Shown here: piece after piece, positions 10,532-25,500 of the stretch | Position numbering within the stretch: the first letter of the stretch is position 1 | How the letters are laid out: every line of letters begins with the position of its first letter | NCBI GenBank assembly: GCA_030063045.1 | Contig: JAQSEB010000230.1 | Location: 47,947 to 111,946 of the forward strand | Direction: 5' to 3' | Origin: Pratylenchus scribneri | Lineage: Eukaryota > Nematoda > Chromadorea > Rhabditida > Pratylenchidae | Length of the DNA: 64,000 nt | Notes under the pieces: generated by a model | What the model was told of the DNA's origin: nothing | Databases searched by the model: none | The model's input: only the letters and a program-made list of their open reading frames with translations | Translations under genes and position numbers: made by a program

Positions 10532-13500
10532 ATGTCATCAATTTCGAATCCATTTTTCTTCGATCCAATTCCTAACAGCACCAACAGTCCCCGTGCTAGC
10601 CACTCCGGTCAACCGCCCAATTTTGCAGCAGGTGCATTATTGGATCATCAAAGGAAAGGCGATGAGGAGACCGACAAAAATGGCCAACAGTGCTGCGTTG
10701 CAAATCCATTCACCGAAGAAGGAAGTGGCCAATTTGAACGGTGAGTACACATACACATCTGTGTTGGGGAGAAATTTTCAAAATGGCAATTCTTTGAAAA
10801 AAATGATTGGCAAATTTCAAGGCAATTTCAATACCACTTTAAGTCATTCGTTAGTCTATAGATCAATAAGGAATAAAAGAATTTGGGAAGGCAATAAACT
10901 ATTTGAAATCCCAAAGTGTCCTTTATAATTAATTATATCTTAAACTTTATGAAATTTGTTTATGACTGATTATTTTGAATGAAATGAAACTGCTATTTGT
11001 TGAGGAAAATTTGCTTATTTTATAATTTGTTCTAAATTTTTAAAAAATTTGAAAGTCTTAATCGGCAATAATATCGCAATATTTCGAATTTCTTGCTAGA
11101 ATTATATTTTTAATATTTATTTATCCATTTTCATTTAATTTAAATCGTTTAGAAAGTGTACAAAATCCGAATAAATTACCAAGTTAGAGTTTTAAAAAAT
11201 TATCATTCATTTTTATTATTATTTTAATTTTAAATTATTTTTGATTGCCTTGGACGCTTTAATAATATTGCATTAATATTTCAGAATATTTGATTTATGC
11301 CTAATGTAACAAAAAATTATTTATGAGATGAAAAAATTTAATTAAAAAATATTTTCTCGAATTTATGGTTTGCGTTCAGCAAGAAACTTTACGAATAGCA
11401 GTAGGTAAGATAGCAGAAAACAATAAATACGTATCAAATAAAAATTTCGATTTTAAAAAGAAAAGCAAAAATAGTAAGAATTGAATGGGAGAGAAGGGGA
11501 GAATTCCCATGGGAGAGTTTTTGGAGAGTCTGGCAATAAATTTATTGCCTTATATGAATAAAATGAAAGATTTCACTTTTGTGCCATAAGAAAGAATAAT
11601 GCAACAAAATATTGGCATCAAAGTTCAATCCCGCACTAAAATTTTATATTTTAGCTTTTTCCAAAGTAAAATTGAGTACAACCGCCCGCCAATTCAGTAA
11701 TTAATCAAGTATTAACAAAGAAATAATTAATTCGTACCCTAATAAGATCCTCTAAAATACAGCTTAAATATCTTTTCCTTGTCAATTTTTTAATCCTTTA
11801 TTATATTTATTATTTTCCAGTGAAAAATTACCATTTTTAATTTATAAATGTATTATCCAAAAATATTCCAGTCAAATGAGCCAATCCATGTTTGACCCAA
11901 TGATGTTCCATTCATCTGAAACAATGACGGCCTCCTGCTCCCAACATGTTCCTCATCCGGCTAAAATTCTTCTGGATTCTGGCTACCGTTCAACCACTTC
12001 AAATTCGGCATTGGAAGAGGAATTGGCAGCCATCGAAAGAGAAAGACGGGCTGAAAGACAACGAAGAAGGCAACAACAACAAAGGAGAAAAGGCCAAGTT
12101 GGAGGAGGACAAAGGTAGATTTATTTTATTAAATAATAAAAAAAATTAGTAAAAAAATGATGACCATTAGGGTTTGTCTCCTGGTTTTAAACTGAGATTT
12201 TCGACTAAATTTTAGTTATGAAAAAATTTTCAGAGGAGTCAAATTTATTGTATTTTTAAATGAGAATTTTCAATAGGTATTCATCTAATAAAAAAATCCG
12301 GAAAAATCCGGCAATTTTAAGGGCATCAAAATTTTAAATTTTTTGAAAAAAATTAATTCATGATTAATTTTATTATGATTCATTTGAATTTTAGTGGACA
12401 ACGAAATGACATTCCATCAAACGACAACAATAACAGTTCAGTTCCAGCATTCATTCGGAGGACTTGCAGTACGGCTGCAAGTTCAATGGGAATGGCCACA
12501 ACTTCATTGCTGGCAGCCGCAGATGATGGTGAGGACAAAAAATGAAGGGCTTGAGATTAGCAATTAACTCTCAAAGACAATGCAATGGCTTTATTGGGGA
12601 TTAATTTGGGTGTAGTCTACTATCACAGAAGCTGCAGCAAATAATCTTATCTTTTAAAGCAAATTCCATAAATTAATCAATTTCCGAATTATCAAAAAAA
12701 AATTTTCTTTAAGCAATAAAAAGAAAAATTGCGGTTGGGCCTCGGCGGACTAGAAGTGTTGGCTCGAATCAATCAATGATGGCAAATGCTACAGCAGGTC
12801 AATTACCCCCGGCATATCTCTACAGTACTGGATGGATGCTGGAAGCGGAATTAAGCGATGATGCACAAAACGACAAGGCACCGGTGGAAAAAGATGGTGA
12901 GCATTTTATTTGTATTTTTAAAATATAATATAAAAAAATTAATTGAAAATAATTAATTTTATATTAAATTTTTGTCTTGGCAAATTCTAATTATTTGCCA
13001 TATTTTCCTTTGGCTACATGAAAATGGGGATTACACATATGGTCTAATTTTTATAAGGTGGTAAAACACTAGAAATTTTATTTCACTTAACCGCAAAAGG
13101 CAAAATATTATCAAAAACATTGATTTTAATCAAAATTGACAAAAAATGGACAAAAAGTGAATTTTAGTAAAACAGTTTTTTAACATAAATTTGGATAAAA
13201 TCAAAAAGTAATCTATATTTTTGATAAGCAGAATAAAATATCAGCCATCAATTATAAGACCGTAAGATTTACAAACATTGGAGCAATTCTAATTACGAGA
13301 TTTAGCAAAAAAAAATTAAAAGGCTTAAATTCTTACCCTAATTTGTTCTGTGGCCAAATTTCCTTTTATCCCTCTTTATTTATTTACCTATTTTCTTGAG
13401 TTTCCCATTACACTTAACGATAAGACAGGCGACCTTTTTAGGCATTTTCACAATTTTTGGGCATCGCTTGGACCTCATCCAATGCTATATAAAGAGAACC

Positions 13501-16500
13501 CCAAATATTTGTTCCTCTCTCTTCTATTTGTGTATTCAAATTCATTCTTTTTATTGATTGTGTTTGCTCGGGTTTTGGCTATGGCGCGAATCTGGCCCAA
13601 AATAATTGGCATATGGGCTCTTTTTTCCTTTACATGTAACCATTTTCTTGTATTAACAACAACCTCATTATTTCTATTCATATTTATCATATATATGGAA
13701 TTTCAGACTCCCAATACAATATCTATGGGCCATATTTTATAAATCGTTAAAATTTCAAAAAAGCAGTTTTTATAGGATTTTAAGAGATATCAAATAATAT
13801 ATTGAATAGCCCCCTCCTGCATTTTTTTCTCGTCGAGCTATGACCAAAAGAATGGCTCAGGATACTTAATTGACTTTCGACGAAATTCATTTATTTTATT
13901 ACTATTTTTATTCAAATATTTCTGTGGTACATGAAAATTAAATCATGACAAAGCTTCATATTATTGCAATTATAATATTTTTTCCTAAATCTAGTTTTAT
14001 TAGCTCATTATGCTTAAAATTTGCGCATCCTTATTCTTGGAATAGCTGCTGATGAGATGGCCTCATATAAGTAAATTCACATCCAAATTGGACTGGAATT
14101 TGCGCAGCTGGGCTGGGGGGCATTCAAAATTGCAACAACCGGCAATCCCATCCCAACCGGAGTCTGGACCTGCCAGAATAGCACAATAATCAACCCCCGC
14201 ATAATTGAGATTTATCCAGCTTTTTCCAATCCCTTTCAGCTCTGCTGCTGGTTGCCCCTTTTGACCCTCTCCCCTCTGCGCATTGCCCAAATTGGACCAT
14301 CTGCAAAAATAGTAGCGAAGGATAAAGTAGAAAAGAATCCTCATTTTGCATAATGCCAATAACAAAGAATAGAGCCCAAAATCCCGCGCATATAATTCTT
14401 TAAAGACTGAACCAATTTCAATGATTTTTATATTAATTAAAGAACAAGAGCTTTCTATATTAATAATTTTATTTAAATTAGTTGAGAATTGAAAAATTTA
14501 TGGTCTAAATAAAAACTATTGCAAATTTCAATAATCCCATTTAAGTGCATTTTACATGGTTTTTCGGGCACAAATTCATCAATTCTGAACTAATTAAAAT
14601 AATAACCAAAAAGTATACTTCTTTAATTTAATAACCAAAAATCGAGGTTGATTCAAATTTCAAATTTGATAAATTATCATAAATGTCAATAAGATGGGTA
14701 TATTCTAAAGATAGAATGCAAAATTTGCATAGAACGCAATAGTTTTAATTGAAAAAGGATTGTGGGCTTTTTGGGGCTGTTTGCTCAAGTTGTACACCCT
14801 TTTTCATCGCACACTCACATTATTCATCTTCACAGGAATAAGCCGTGTCTAAATTCTAAAATATGCAGCATTAATACCCCGAAATGGTATACGGACCCAT
14901 CTCATATTTCTTTTTGGAGATATTTGGACACACCCAATTATTTACATTCATCCACACATTCCACCACTATCAAATCTAAAAGAGTATGCAAATTAGAATT
15001 TCCATTTTTATAGGATAGATTCCGCACCTATTCATTTCCAAATCCAAAAAGTGTTTGCAAATTCAAATCTCATTTTTTTGTTCCTTAGGAAAACAAATTC
15101 CTAATTAAATTATTTCTCTTTAACGCCGATTAAGTACATTCATTTGCTTTTTTGCCCGTATCTCAATCAATGCACTGATCTCAGAAAATTACATACAGTA
15201 TATTATATACCATTTGGAAGCCCAAAGTATCTTCTATAATTTTATTTATAAAATTTTTAAAATCCAATTTTAAAAAATTACCTCTGCTTTGAATGAAAAT
15301 AAAACCTTAAATTTTTGAGGAAAAGCCACATTTATTTTGCAATTTGCCAAATTTTAAAAAATGGGAAATGTTATTTTTTTAGAAAATTTTAAGGACTTCA
15401 AATAGAATATGGTCCTCCTGTCCAATTGGTTGCTTTCTTTTTGAGTTTTTTCCAAAAGAAAGGCCCATTTATTCAATCTGCGCGGCTTTTTTCTAAATTC
15501 CAATTCAACCTCCCTCAAAATTGTTGTGTCCAGTGTCCACTTCCAGTGTCGCGCGACCATCGATTCCCCCTCTTTCCCAGCTGCACCCCTTTCCGTGTCC
15601 ATTTCTACTATTGCCCACTCGAAACCCCAAGGACCAACAAAGGCTTTCCAAAAAGGAAGGGAGAAGGGGCGAAGATGCGCGCACGCGAAAATTGAGCCCC
15701 CATAGCAAAAGGAGGAAAATGGATAGTCGCGCAGAGATTGATGAGGAGAATTGAGGGTCCATATTTAAGCATAGGAATAGTAGCAGATGGTGGACAATTG
15801 CCCTGTGAGGGAGGAAAATGCAAAAATTGCGGCTGCTTGAAGAGGATGAACAATGATGAGGTGGGGGGACATTTTTGGGTTGAATCCCCGCGGGGAACAG
15901 GGATTCCCAAAAATTTTTCAATTAAAAAAATTGCATAGAACTATATTTAATTTTGTATATTTTTTAGTAATTACTGAAAATTTTTTTTTTATTTAGGTTG
16001 AAAACTCGAATACGGGGAACTGGTTATAAAACACCGATTTTCATCTTTGTGTTTCGAGTCTTGAAAAAATTTTCTTCAGACCACTTAAGCCTCTGGGTCC
16101 CAGAATTATTTCCTCGGGCAGCTTCAAAATATTCCCCTAAAAACTCCAGAAATTAGTCCCCGAATTTATCTCCATCCTCAATGCTTCAACCCTTAAGTGG
16201 ACATGAGATACTTTCCCAAATTGGCTGCTTCTTTTTTGAGTTATGGCGAAAAAAACGGTATCCATTGACACAGTACTCATTTTTTTCCCATAACCCTGCA
16301 GCCAAAATCATTCTTCAATTTTCTTCTAGATTCTGTTATAATTTTCTAAAAATAAATTAGAATGAATTGTAAATTATCCATTCCGATTATGAATGAATTA
16401 AATGACGACAAAAATTCTCCTCTCGTTTCCAATAATGAATTGTCAATTTTGAGTCCAATTCGGGTGGAATGTCAAAATGTGGATGGGGGTAAAAATTCTT

Positions 16501-19500
16501 TGAAAAATACAAATTATTTAAAAAATAATAATTTCATCAATTTGAAGATTGTGCCGTTGAATTGAGCGGAAATCAGCGAGTGGGCATTCAACGACTTCAA
16601 GAACTTTTGCTTACCCGGTTTTGCTTCATTTCCGGTTTGTATTATTAAATATCTTACCCATTAATATTAGATTTTATATTCTATGAAAATTCATATTTAG
16701 CGAATTTAATTCACCTTTAATTTTATAATTTTATCATAGCGATAAAATTGAGCGTCGATGGCGTAGAGCCATTGAATAATTTATTTTATATTTTTATTAG
16801 GCATAAAATCAGCTTCAAAATGATATGTAAAATTTATTTTTTGGCAATTTTTTCTACATCTCGATAAATATTCAAACAATGGCTTCAAATTTTTTATAAA
16901 TTGGAAAAAAATGCCTTGAATGTGAATTAAACACAATATTCAAGCAGTATTTTGCACACCATAAATAAATTTACATTGATTTTTTATAAAATAATTACAT
17001 TTTTTGTAGATATTAAAAAAATAAAGAAAAGCATATTCGAAAATAAAATTTATAATAAATTAAAAATAAAATAATTCCAATTTTTCTAGAAAATGTTTTA
17101 AAATTAGATTTTAAAAATTGGTAATTCTGATTATTTTTTTTATTAAAAAATAAATTTTTATAAAATAATATAAGTAAAATTAAAAAAGCTTTTTCCAACC
17201 TGTAAATAAATTTGCATTCAATTTTAATAAAAAAATAAAATTTTGCCAGAATTAAAAAAAGCTCGCGGTTTGATCGAAAAAATTTATAACAATATTTTTT
17301 TCATCATTTTGAATCTAATTTTATTCATCCAGAAATATATTTTTTTTAATAGATTGAGCTTAAGTTTAAACTGTTTATTAAAATTTAATTCATAAATTTT
17401 CATCGATTTTAAGGTCTACGCACAGCCAATGGCCATCCAATCATCAATTTTCCCGATTCCCGAACCACCGGATTGAGTTTTGAGGATTACCAGTTGATGC
17501 TGGATTATTTAATGCAGACATACAGGGATGAAGAATTGCCATCTTCTTCCATGTCTTCCGAACAACAACAACTGCAGCATTCTGAATCAACAGAATGGAT
17601 AGTGGTGGTGGATCGAAGGCAAGATCGATGGTCATCTGTGCGGACAGTCATTTCTTTTCTATTGGTTAGTTTAATTCGTAAATTTTTAAAATCTACTATT
17701 ATCTGCATTCAAATTTATTTATCTTCATTCTACGAAAATCATTCTTTTTTAATTATAAACGCTAAAATTGGGTATGAGTATGAGAAAATAACCAAATTCT
17801 GGAATGGGATATTTCATTAAAATGTTCTCTATAATTTAGCTTTTTTTATATTTTTGATCTATTATAATAATAATAAACTCGATTTTTCTGCAAGAAAATT
17901 GACTTATTTTTTAGTAATTATTTGAAATTTTCAATTATAAAAGTAAATTCTTTAGGGAGTGTTTAAGGTTTTACAATGGCTTATCATCTTCCTAAATTTG
18001 TTATTGGTTACTCTATTGTTGTATTATGACCAAAATAACAGCCCAAGTATAATTATAATAATAATAATGAATAATTTTGTTTTCTTTTGTGGTTATCAGG
18101 CGAGTCCTTTTTCCTACTCATAAAAAATTTACTTGAAAAATTTTATAAAATTAATTTTGTTAAGGAGAAAAATATAAAAAATATGACGAAATGGAAGAAC
18201 AAAAAAAATTAAAAAAAATTTTATAAAATTAAAAAAAATAAAAATAAAAATCGTTCTCAATTGTCAACGGACTAAAAGCAATTTTGCCATAGTTGAATTT
18301 AAAAATAAATAAATTGGAAAATTAAATTCATTTTTAAAAGAAAAATAAAAGAAAGAGGAATATAAGGAATTTGAATTCAAATATTAAAAAAATATACAAT
18401 TATTTTTTTGTTTGGGCGAATCAAGTCATTTTTTAGACTACAAAAAATAATTTCACAATATTACGAAAAATTAAATTTGGAAATAAAAAATTATATGTAT
18501 TTTGAAGCCAATGGTAAAATCAACTCTAATTCAAGCTATCCTATTTCTAATTAAACCTGGGCTCTAATCCTTCTTTATGGCCAAGATGACATTAAAATCA
18601 TGCCAATTTCAATTGATTATTTTGGAAAATTTTTCTAAAAGTATCTCGCTTCAGCTAAATTTAAACTATTTTTGGACTACCTTTACCCTAAAGCTTTCCT
18701 TCATTTCCTTTGCTCCCTTTTAACTCTCTTAAAATCTCAATGCGGTCGCCACATGCGCGGGCGATTAACCACAAAATTCCCGGCGGCTCCGGAGGGACTA
18801 ATCCTCTCCTCCCCCTCTATTCATCCATAGATTCACAATCCGCATTTTTTCAATAGCAATTTTTCCGCCTCATTTTGTTTTGTGTTGCAACCTGTGCAAG
18901 CTCTGCCGGACATTAAAAAAATTTCGACTGGTTCTCGCATACCATTCCAATCGGTCATTTCATCAAAATAATAGTCTTCTGGGCAGCTGGTTTTTCAACG
19001 TCCAATGAAAATTGGATGAGTTAATTTCAAATTGGTGTGTATCTGTGAGAATTTTTGCAGCTTCCCATGGATTATTGCTTCTAGGAATGTTGTTTTTTCA
19101 TTTTCACACTATCCAACAAAATTAGCCTAGCAGAAGCAAATTCAAGTTTATATTCATATCGAGGCGAGGGCAACGTTTGTAGGAGAACATCCAAATAAAA
19201 ATTAATCTTATCTAAATTTTACTAGCCATTTAAAAAGAGAAAATTATTCATTTTTATTTATTCAAGTTTTATTTTTTATTATTAAAATTTTTTTTGTGCA
19301 GAATGTCATTGCGTTATTATATATAAACCAATCTAATTTTCAGTAAAAATATATGTAAAGGTTAAGTGAGATAATTTATGGAAAGCAACCAACAATAGTG
19401 AAAATGATAAAAATTAAGCGGTTAATTCATCGCGCTTTCTAAATTAATTTTACTATTTCTCTACTTCCTTCACAAATCACAATCAAAATTCGAAATACTC

Positions 19501-22500
19501 ATTAGAGAAAAAGTTAATAAAAAGAGAATATACTTTACCTAGATTCGTTTTATACATAGACTTACCTCTTACAATTTTATTAATATTATTTTATTTTTAA
19601 TTTTTTAAATTTTTGAGTTGCTTCTATCTGCTTTAACGTTAAATAATACTAAAAATCTTTTCATTTTTAAATTAAGTTAAGTGAAATAATTTATGGAAAG
19701 CAACCAACATAAAAACGAAAATGATATGTATTGGCGAATTCATCGCACTCTCCCATCAATATTCCATTTCACAATTCAATCCAGCCGTTCATCAAGAAAA
19801 GAATAATAAAAGGGAATAATAAGCTTAACTGCTTATTAGAATGTAAATATTTTCGTAATTAATATTTTAATAGGAAAAATAGCTTAAATTTTTTGTAACC
19901 CATAATTTTTTGATTATTAATTTTTTGTAAATTTGTTAAAATAATGACAAAATAAATAATTGAAATCCGGCAAATCCGATGTCAATAAAAAATATTTTGT
20001 AATTAAAATTAAAATAATTTTAAAAGTAAATTCAAATTTTGAACCAGTCAAAATAAAAAAAAAGAAATCAATAATTATTTTATTGCACACATACACACAT
20101 AAATGGCCACAAGTATTCTAAAATGTGCCTTTGAAAATGGTGGTGAAAAACAATGGCACCCCAATTTCCCCAAAGGAATATTGTTTGGTTGTTAGGTTGG
20201 CATTGGCCAGCACCAAAAGAGATTTCACCCATCTAAAAATAAACAAATCTTTTTGCTTTACACAATTCCATTCCTTTTATTTTACCAGCAGCGGCATTTT
20301 TATGCTTTCTCAACTGCAATTATTTCTTTTCATTTTTTTTAAATTATTTCATTGGACATTCATATAATTAATCCAACATTTTTCAGAGCTACTTTCCTCA
20401 ACAAATCCATTTGATCTTTTTGCTCAAACCCGAGGGTGTATTGCAACGTGCCATAGAATACGGATACAGGGGATTGCTGGAAGTCTGCGAAAAATTCAGG
20501 GTAAGCTTTCTGTTGGAAAATAAGCAAGGGAAAAAATTTAATAAATTCTAAAAGTTTATTTTAAAGTTAATTTAACGAAATTTTTTTATTTTTCGTCCAT
20601 AATAGATTAATAATACCATTTAACTTATGGCCATTATTTCCTAAATTTTTCTGTCCAAATAATTTTGTACGGAAATTTGATCAAATTAAAATGAACTAAA
20701 AGAAAAGATACAAAAACATTTTTAAGATATCCAATAGCTAAATTTTGATTTTTTAAGAATATTTTTTCAAACCCAGAAATTAATTTTTAAACTATTTTCA
20801 TAAATTTCAATCAAATTTTGAGTCATCAAAAAATGCAACCAAATCTTCCCACTCATAAATTATTACAAATTATAAACCAAAAAAATAAAAAGCTAAAATT
20901 TTTAATTTGCACGAAATTATGTACTTTTTTAAAAATACATCAATTTTTTCTTTCTTTCTATGAATTATAAAACTTTTTTTCTAAAATTATTTTGCATTTC
21001 CATATTTTGATTTATCATTCATATCATAACATTATAATTATAATCAAAAATTATTTAAAGATATACCCATTGTTAAATTTCTTATTTTTAAATATATATT
21101 TATTGAGTAAAAAAATATACACCATTTCATTTTCTATAATTATGAAAATTTTTTCTAAATTATTTTGTTGCAGATTTTAATTTATTAGAACAAATTTATT
21201 TGAAGGTTATGAAAATCAACTAAATAGAAAAATTATTTAATCTATGGCTAATTAAAATTTTTGAACTCATAAATTAATTTTCAAATTATTTTCATAAATT
21301 TCAACAAATTTGAGTTATCAAAAAAATGCATGGTGTCTCAGATCATAATATTAAATTTTAAAACAAAAAATTAAAAAGCAAGAATTGGCCATGTTTAAGG
21401 TCAAAAAATTAAATTTTTATTTCCATTTACACCAAATTATAATTGTTTTAGAAAATAGATCAATTTTTTATGAAATTATGAAATATCATTTTTTCCAAAA
21501 TTATTTTGCATTTGCACATTTTGATTTTATCAAAACATTATTATAATAAAATGAACTAAAAAACCCCATTTAAAAATATCCCCATTATTAGATTTCTTGA
21601 TTTGAAAATTTTGGACCCATAAATTAATATTTAAATTATTTTCATAAATTTAAGCCAAATTTTGAGTCATCAAATAAAAAGGCACAAAAAACAAACATAA
21701 TTATTAAAATTTTAAACAAAAAAAATTAAAAAGAAAAGTCAGCCGAGTTAATGCTAAAAACAAAATTTTGCTGTAAAAATTATATAAAAATTTTATCTTT
21801 TCATTTGTGATTTGATTTGTCAAAACACGGGAGAATTGCACGATTTCATTGAGCTGTTAGATTGCTTAATTTTTAAAAAAGTTTTCAACTCATAAATTAA
21901 TTTTTTAAATTTTTTCATAAATTTCAGCCAAATTTTGAGTCTTCAAAAATTGGAGGAGCGCCAAAATGTGGAACTTAATTATTAAAAATTTTAAACAAAA
22001 AATTAAAAAGCAAGAATTGGCCATATTAAAGCTAAAAAATAAAATTTTTAATTTCCACCATTATTTACTTGTATAAAAATAAATCAAATTTTCTACAGAA
22101 ATTATGGAAAATTTGTATCTTTGTTTTTTATTATTTTGAATTGCATATTTTGATTTAGCATAACATTATAATAAAATGAACTAAAGACCCTCAAATAATT
22201 TTAAATATCCCCATTGTTAGATTATTTTTTTAAAAGTATTTTTTGAACCCATAAATTAATTTGTAAATTATTTTCATAAATTTCAGCCAAATTTTGAGTC
22301 ACCGAAAAATTAAAATGAAATTACTTGAACATAATTATTAATAATTAAAAAAAATTAAAAAGCAACAAATTGTCCATGTTAAAAGACCAGAAAACTAAAT
22401 TTTTAATTTCAGCAAACTATGTATTTGTTGTAAAAATACATGATTTTTTCATAAAAAATTACGAAAATTTTTTTAATTTTTTTTTAAATAATTTTACATT

Positions 22501-25500
22501 TGCAGATTTTGATTTATCAGAAAATTATAATGAAGTGAACTGAAAGATTCAAAAATTATTTAAAAATTAGATTTTTAATTTTTAAAAAATTTTTCAAATC
22601 CGTAAACAATTTTTAAATTATTTTCATAAATTTCAGCCGAATTTTGAGTCATCAAATAAAAAGGCACAAATCCGAAATCAATGAATATAATTATTAAAAA
22701 TTATAAATGAAAAAAAAATAAAATTAAAAGAATAGTCAACCGTGTTAATGTTTAAAAAAAAACAAAATTTTGCTGTAAAAATTATGTAAAAATTTTTTAT
22801 TTCTTGAATTATTCAATTTGCAGATTTTGATTTGTCAAAACACGGCAGAATTGCACGATTTCTTTGAGCCGAACATTCTGACAATGGATATTAGCGGCAC
22901 GATCCGGCATAATCATGTGGAATGGACAGCACACAGAATTGTGAGTTCCACCAATTCAAGGTTTTCAGAGTCTCAAAATTGTAGCCCAAAGTATAACCGA
23001 AAATGAATTTTACAAATCTTCAAAAGCAAAATTAATAGCTAATATTTAATGGGTCTATTAAAAAAAGAACTAAATAAGTTTTGTTTGCCCAATCAGCATT
23101 CATTCAAAGGAAAAATGCTCAAAAATTGTAGTTGTATATTCTCACTACTTTACAATCACTTTGGTTCCCTATTCAAAACATTAATTGTTTATTTTGTTCC
23201 ATTTTCATCAAAAATTGTTCTATTCATTCATTTATTTCACTTGAGGAAATCAAAAGAATATGTATGAAAATTATTATAAGAATTATATAGAATGCTGAAA
23301 TTAGTCCCTTCTGGAAAATTGAGCACAATTCGAATTGATTATTTGGGCAATGGATAATTATATACAAATTTTACGAACAATTGCATAGAAAATTGTCTAA
23401 TTCGGAATTTTTTGTGGCACTAGATTGTCCTGATTTTAGAAGTGACCAATTATCTCCATCCAGCCTTTTATTATTATTTCTATTTTAATTAAAAATTATA
23501 AATTTCCAAATAAAATATTGTGAAAAAAAGTGGAAAATTATATTTTCCTCAATCCGATCATCATTTCTATTCAAATTTGTCCCTCATTCATACCTCACAC
23601 TCACAGCCACATCCTCTTTTAAAAGTGCGCGAAATGGGAAAAATCCAAGCTGCTACATCCCTCCATTCACTCCATATATATAATCAACACAAACAAATGT
23701 GGCGAATGGGATTTTCGAGAGCCACTCCATTCAATTGAGGAAAGAAGGCAGATTTGGCGATGAATTTGAATAAAACAGAATTTATGAATAGAAAAAGGAG
23801 GAAAACCATGAATGAATGAAATGACGGGAAAACGTCCGTCAAATCTCTCATCAACAAGTTGGCGCGACGGCGGATCAAAACCCTTCTCAAATCTCAATTG
23901 GACACAAAGGATAAGCACTGATGATGGGGAAAGAGCCTTTTTGAGAGCAGCCGAATTTTGAGGGATAGGGCTACTATCCTTCTCTTTTCGAATATGTCCG
24001 TATTTGCCTTTTTGACTTCTCAATGAAAATTGCTTCAAGCAAATCCGATCAAAAATTTTCTAAATCAGGAAAATGGTACCAAAAATTAGAATTATCTGCT
24101 AAAATCACATTAACAAAAATAACTTAAAATTGAGAAAAATTCATTTATTTTTAATAAATATATTTTTACACACAATCACTGTTTTTTAAGCTAACCAAAA
24201 ATTTAAAAAATTGAATATTTTTGTAAAAATTCAAAAATCAGTAAAATTCATATAATTCGACGAAAATTGGCATAAATGCCATTTTTCGGAATTTGCTCTT
24301 TATAAGATCAGGCATAATTTCTGATCGGATTTCAGGTTAATTAAACTCTATCTCGCAAAAAAAATCATAGAAAAATTCCACTCTGACCAAATAAATGTCC
24401 ACCATAAGTTGGCTTGGCGGCTTCACCTCACTTCGTGGCCAACGTCATCAAATGCCGCCCATTTCTACCCCAAACTCTCCATTGTCCCATTCTTCCCATT
24501 CATCATCTACTTATATCAGTTACACGCAACGTGGATCCGATGGTGATTTATTCGAGTGGATTCGTCGCTATCCTCGTCGAATCACCACCAGCATATCGCC
24601 GTGGCCTCCTCATCCCCATCATCCTAATCAACAGAAAATTGGAAATGGAGATTCGGCGCTGAAATTAGTTCAAGTTGAAATGGCAATTGTTAAAGTTGGA
24701 TTTTTTGATATTTCATTTATTTTATTGTAAAGCTGATTGGTGCAAATATTTACTGTGGGATATGCATTAATTAAATTAGTATTTGAATTTTAAAACAAAT
24801 TAATCGAAGAAAGGGAAATATTTAATTTTGTAAGAAAAACATTAAAAATGCATACTCTAAAAGATAAGTTTATATCCAATGTTTTTTGACAACAAAACAT
24901 TAACTCGATGCTTAATCAATAAATTTCATCAAGATGCATCAGACTTAATTTTAAACAATTCTAACTTAATTTTGAACCCACCGAGCCGGTTTAAACCGTT
25001 TAATACCTTTTTTTTAATTTTGATAACAACCATAACAATACTTACCATTCAAAGCATTTTTGACGAGATTTTTCAATTGGTTATATGGTTTAAAAAGGTA
25101 AAACAACCTATGAGATACTTATTATTAGAGTTTTGGGGCAAATTTAGCCAATAAAATATCAAAAAGTAATTTAATTCGCCCTAAAAATAATAAATATATG
25201 AAAAATCCTCAATTTCACAGGACATTGAACGAATGAAAAGTTCGGCAAGGGTGATCGCGGAATCATTGAGTGAATTTGGCAAATGTCTTCGCGAAACCGA
25301 ACTACCAAACGATGTTCAAAGCACTGGAAAAATATTGGAGTTGCAACAGCAGGAAAGGGATGCTATCAAAGAGGATTTCCGCATTTCGATACGAAAGGGA
25401 ATGCAATTGTTACGCCAAGTCCGGCAATTGGATCAAAAGTAAGGCTGAAAATGAGTTTAATTTCTTTGGGGGTAAAATTGCTTGAACGGATAGCATTTTA

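Noticed and set aside
13350..13742. 130-codon hydrophobic frame in intron 4
   Set aside because: Phe/Leu-rich translation is expected from T-rich DNA; no acceptor or donor in the phase of the host gene, and no signal of conserved spacing.
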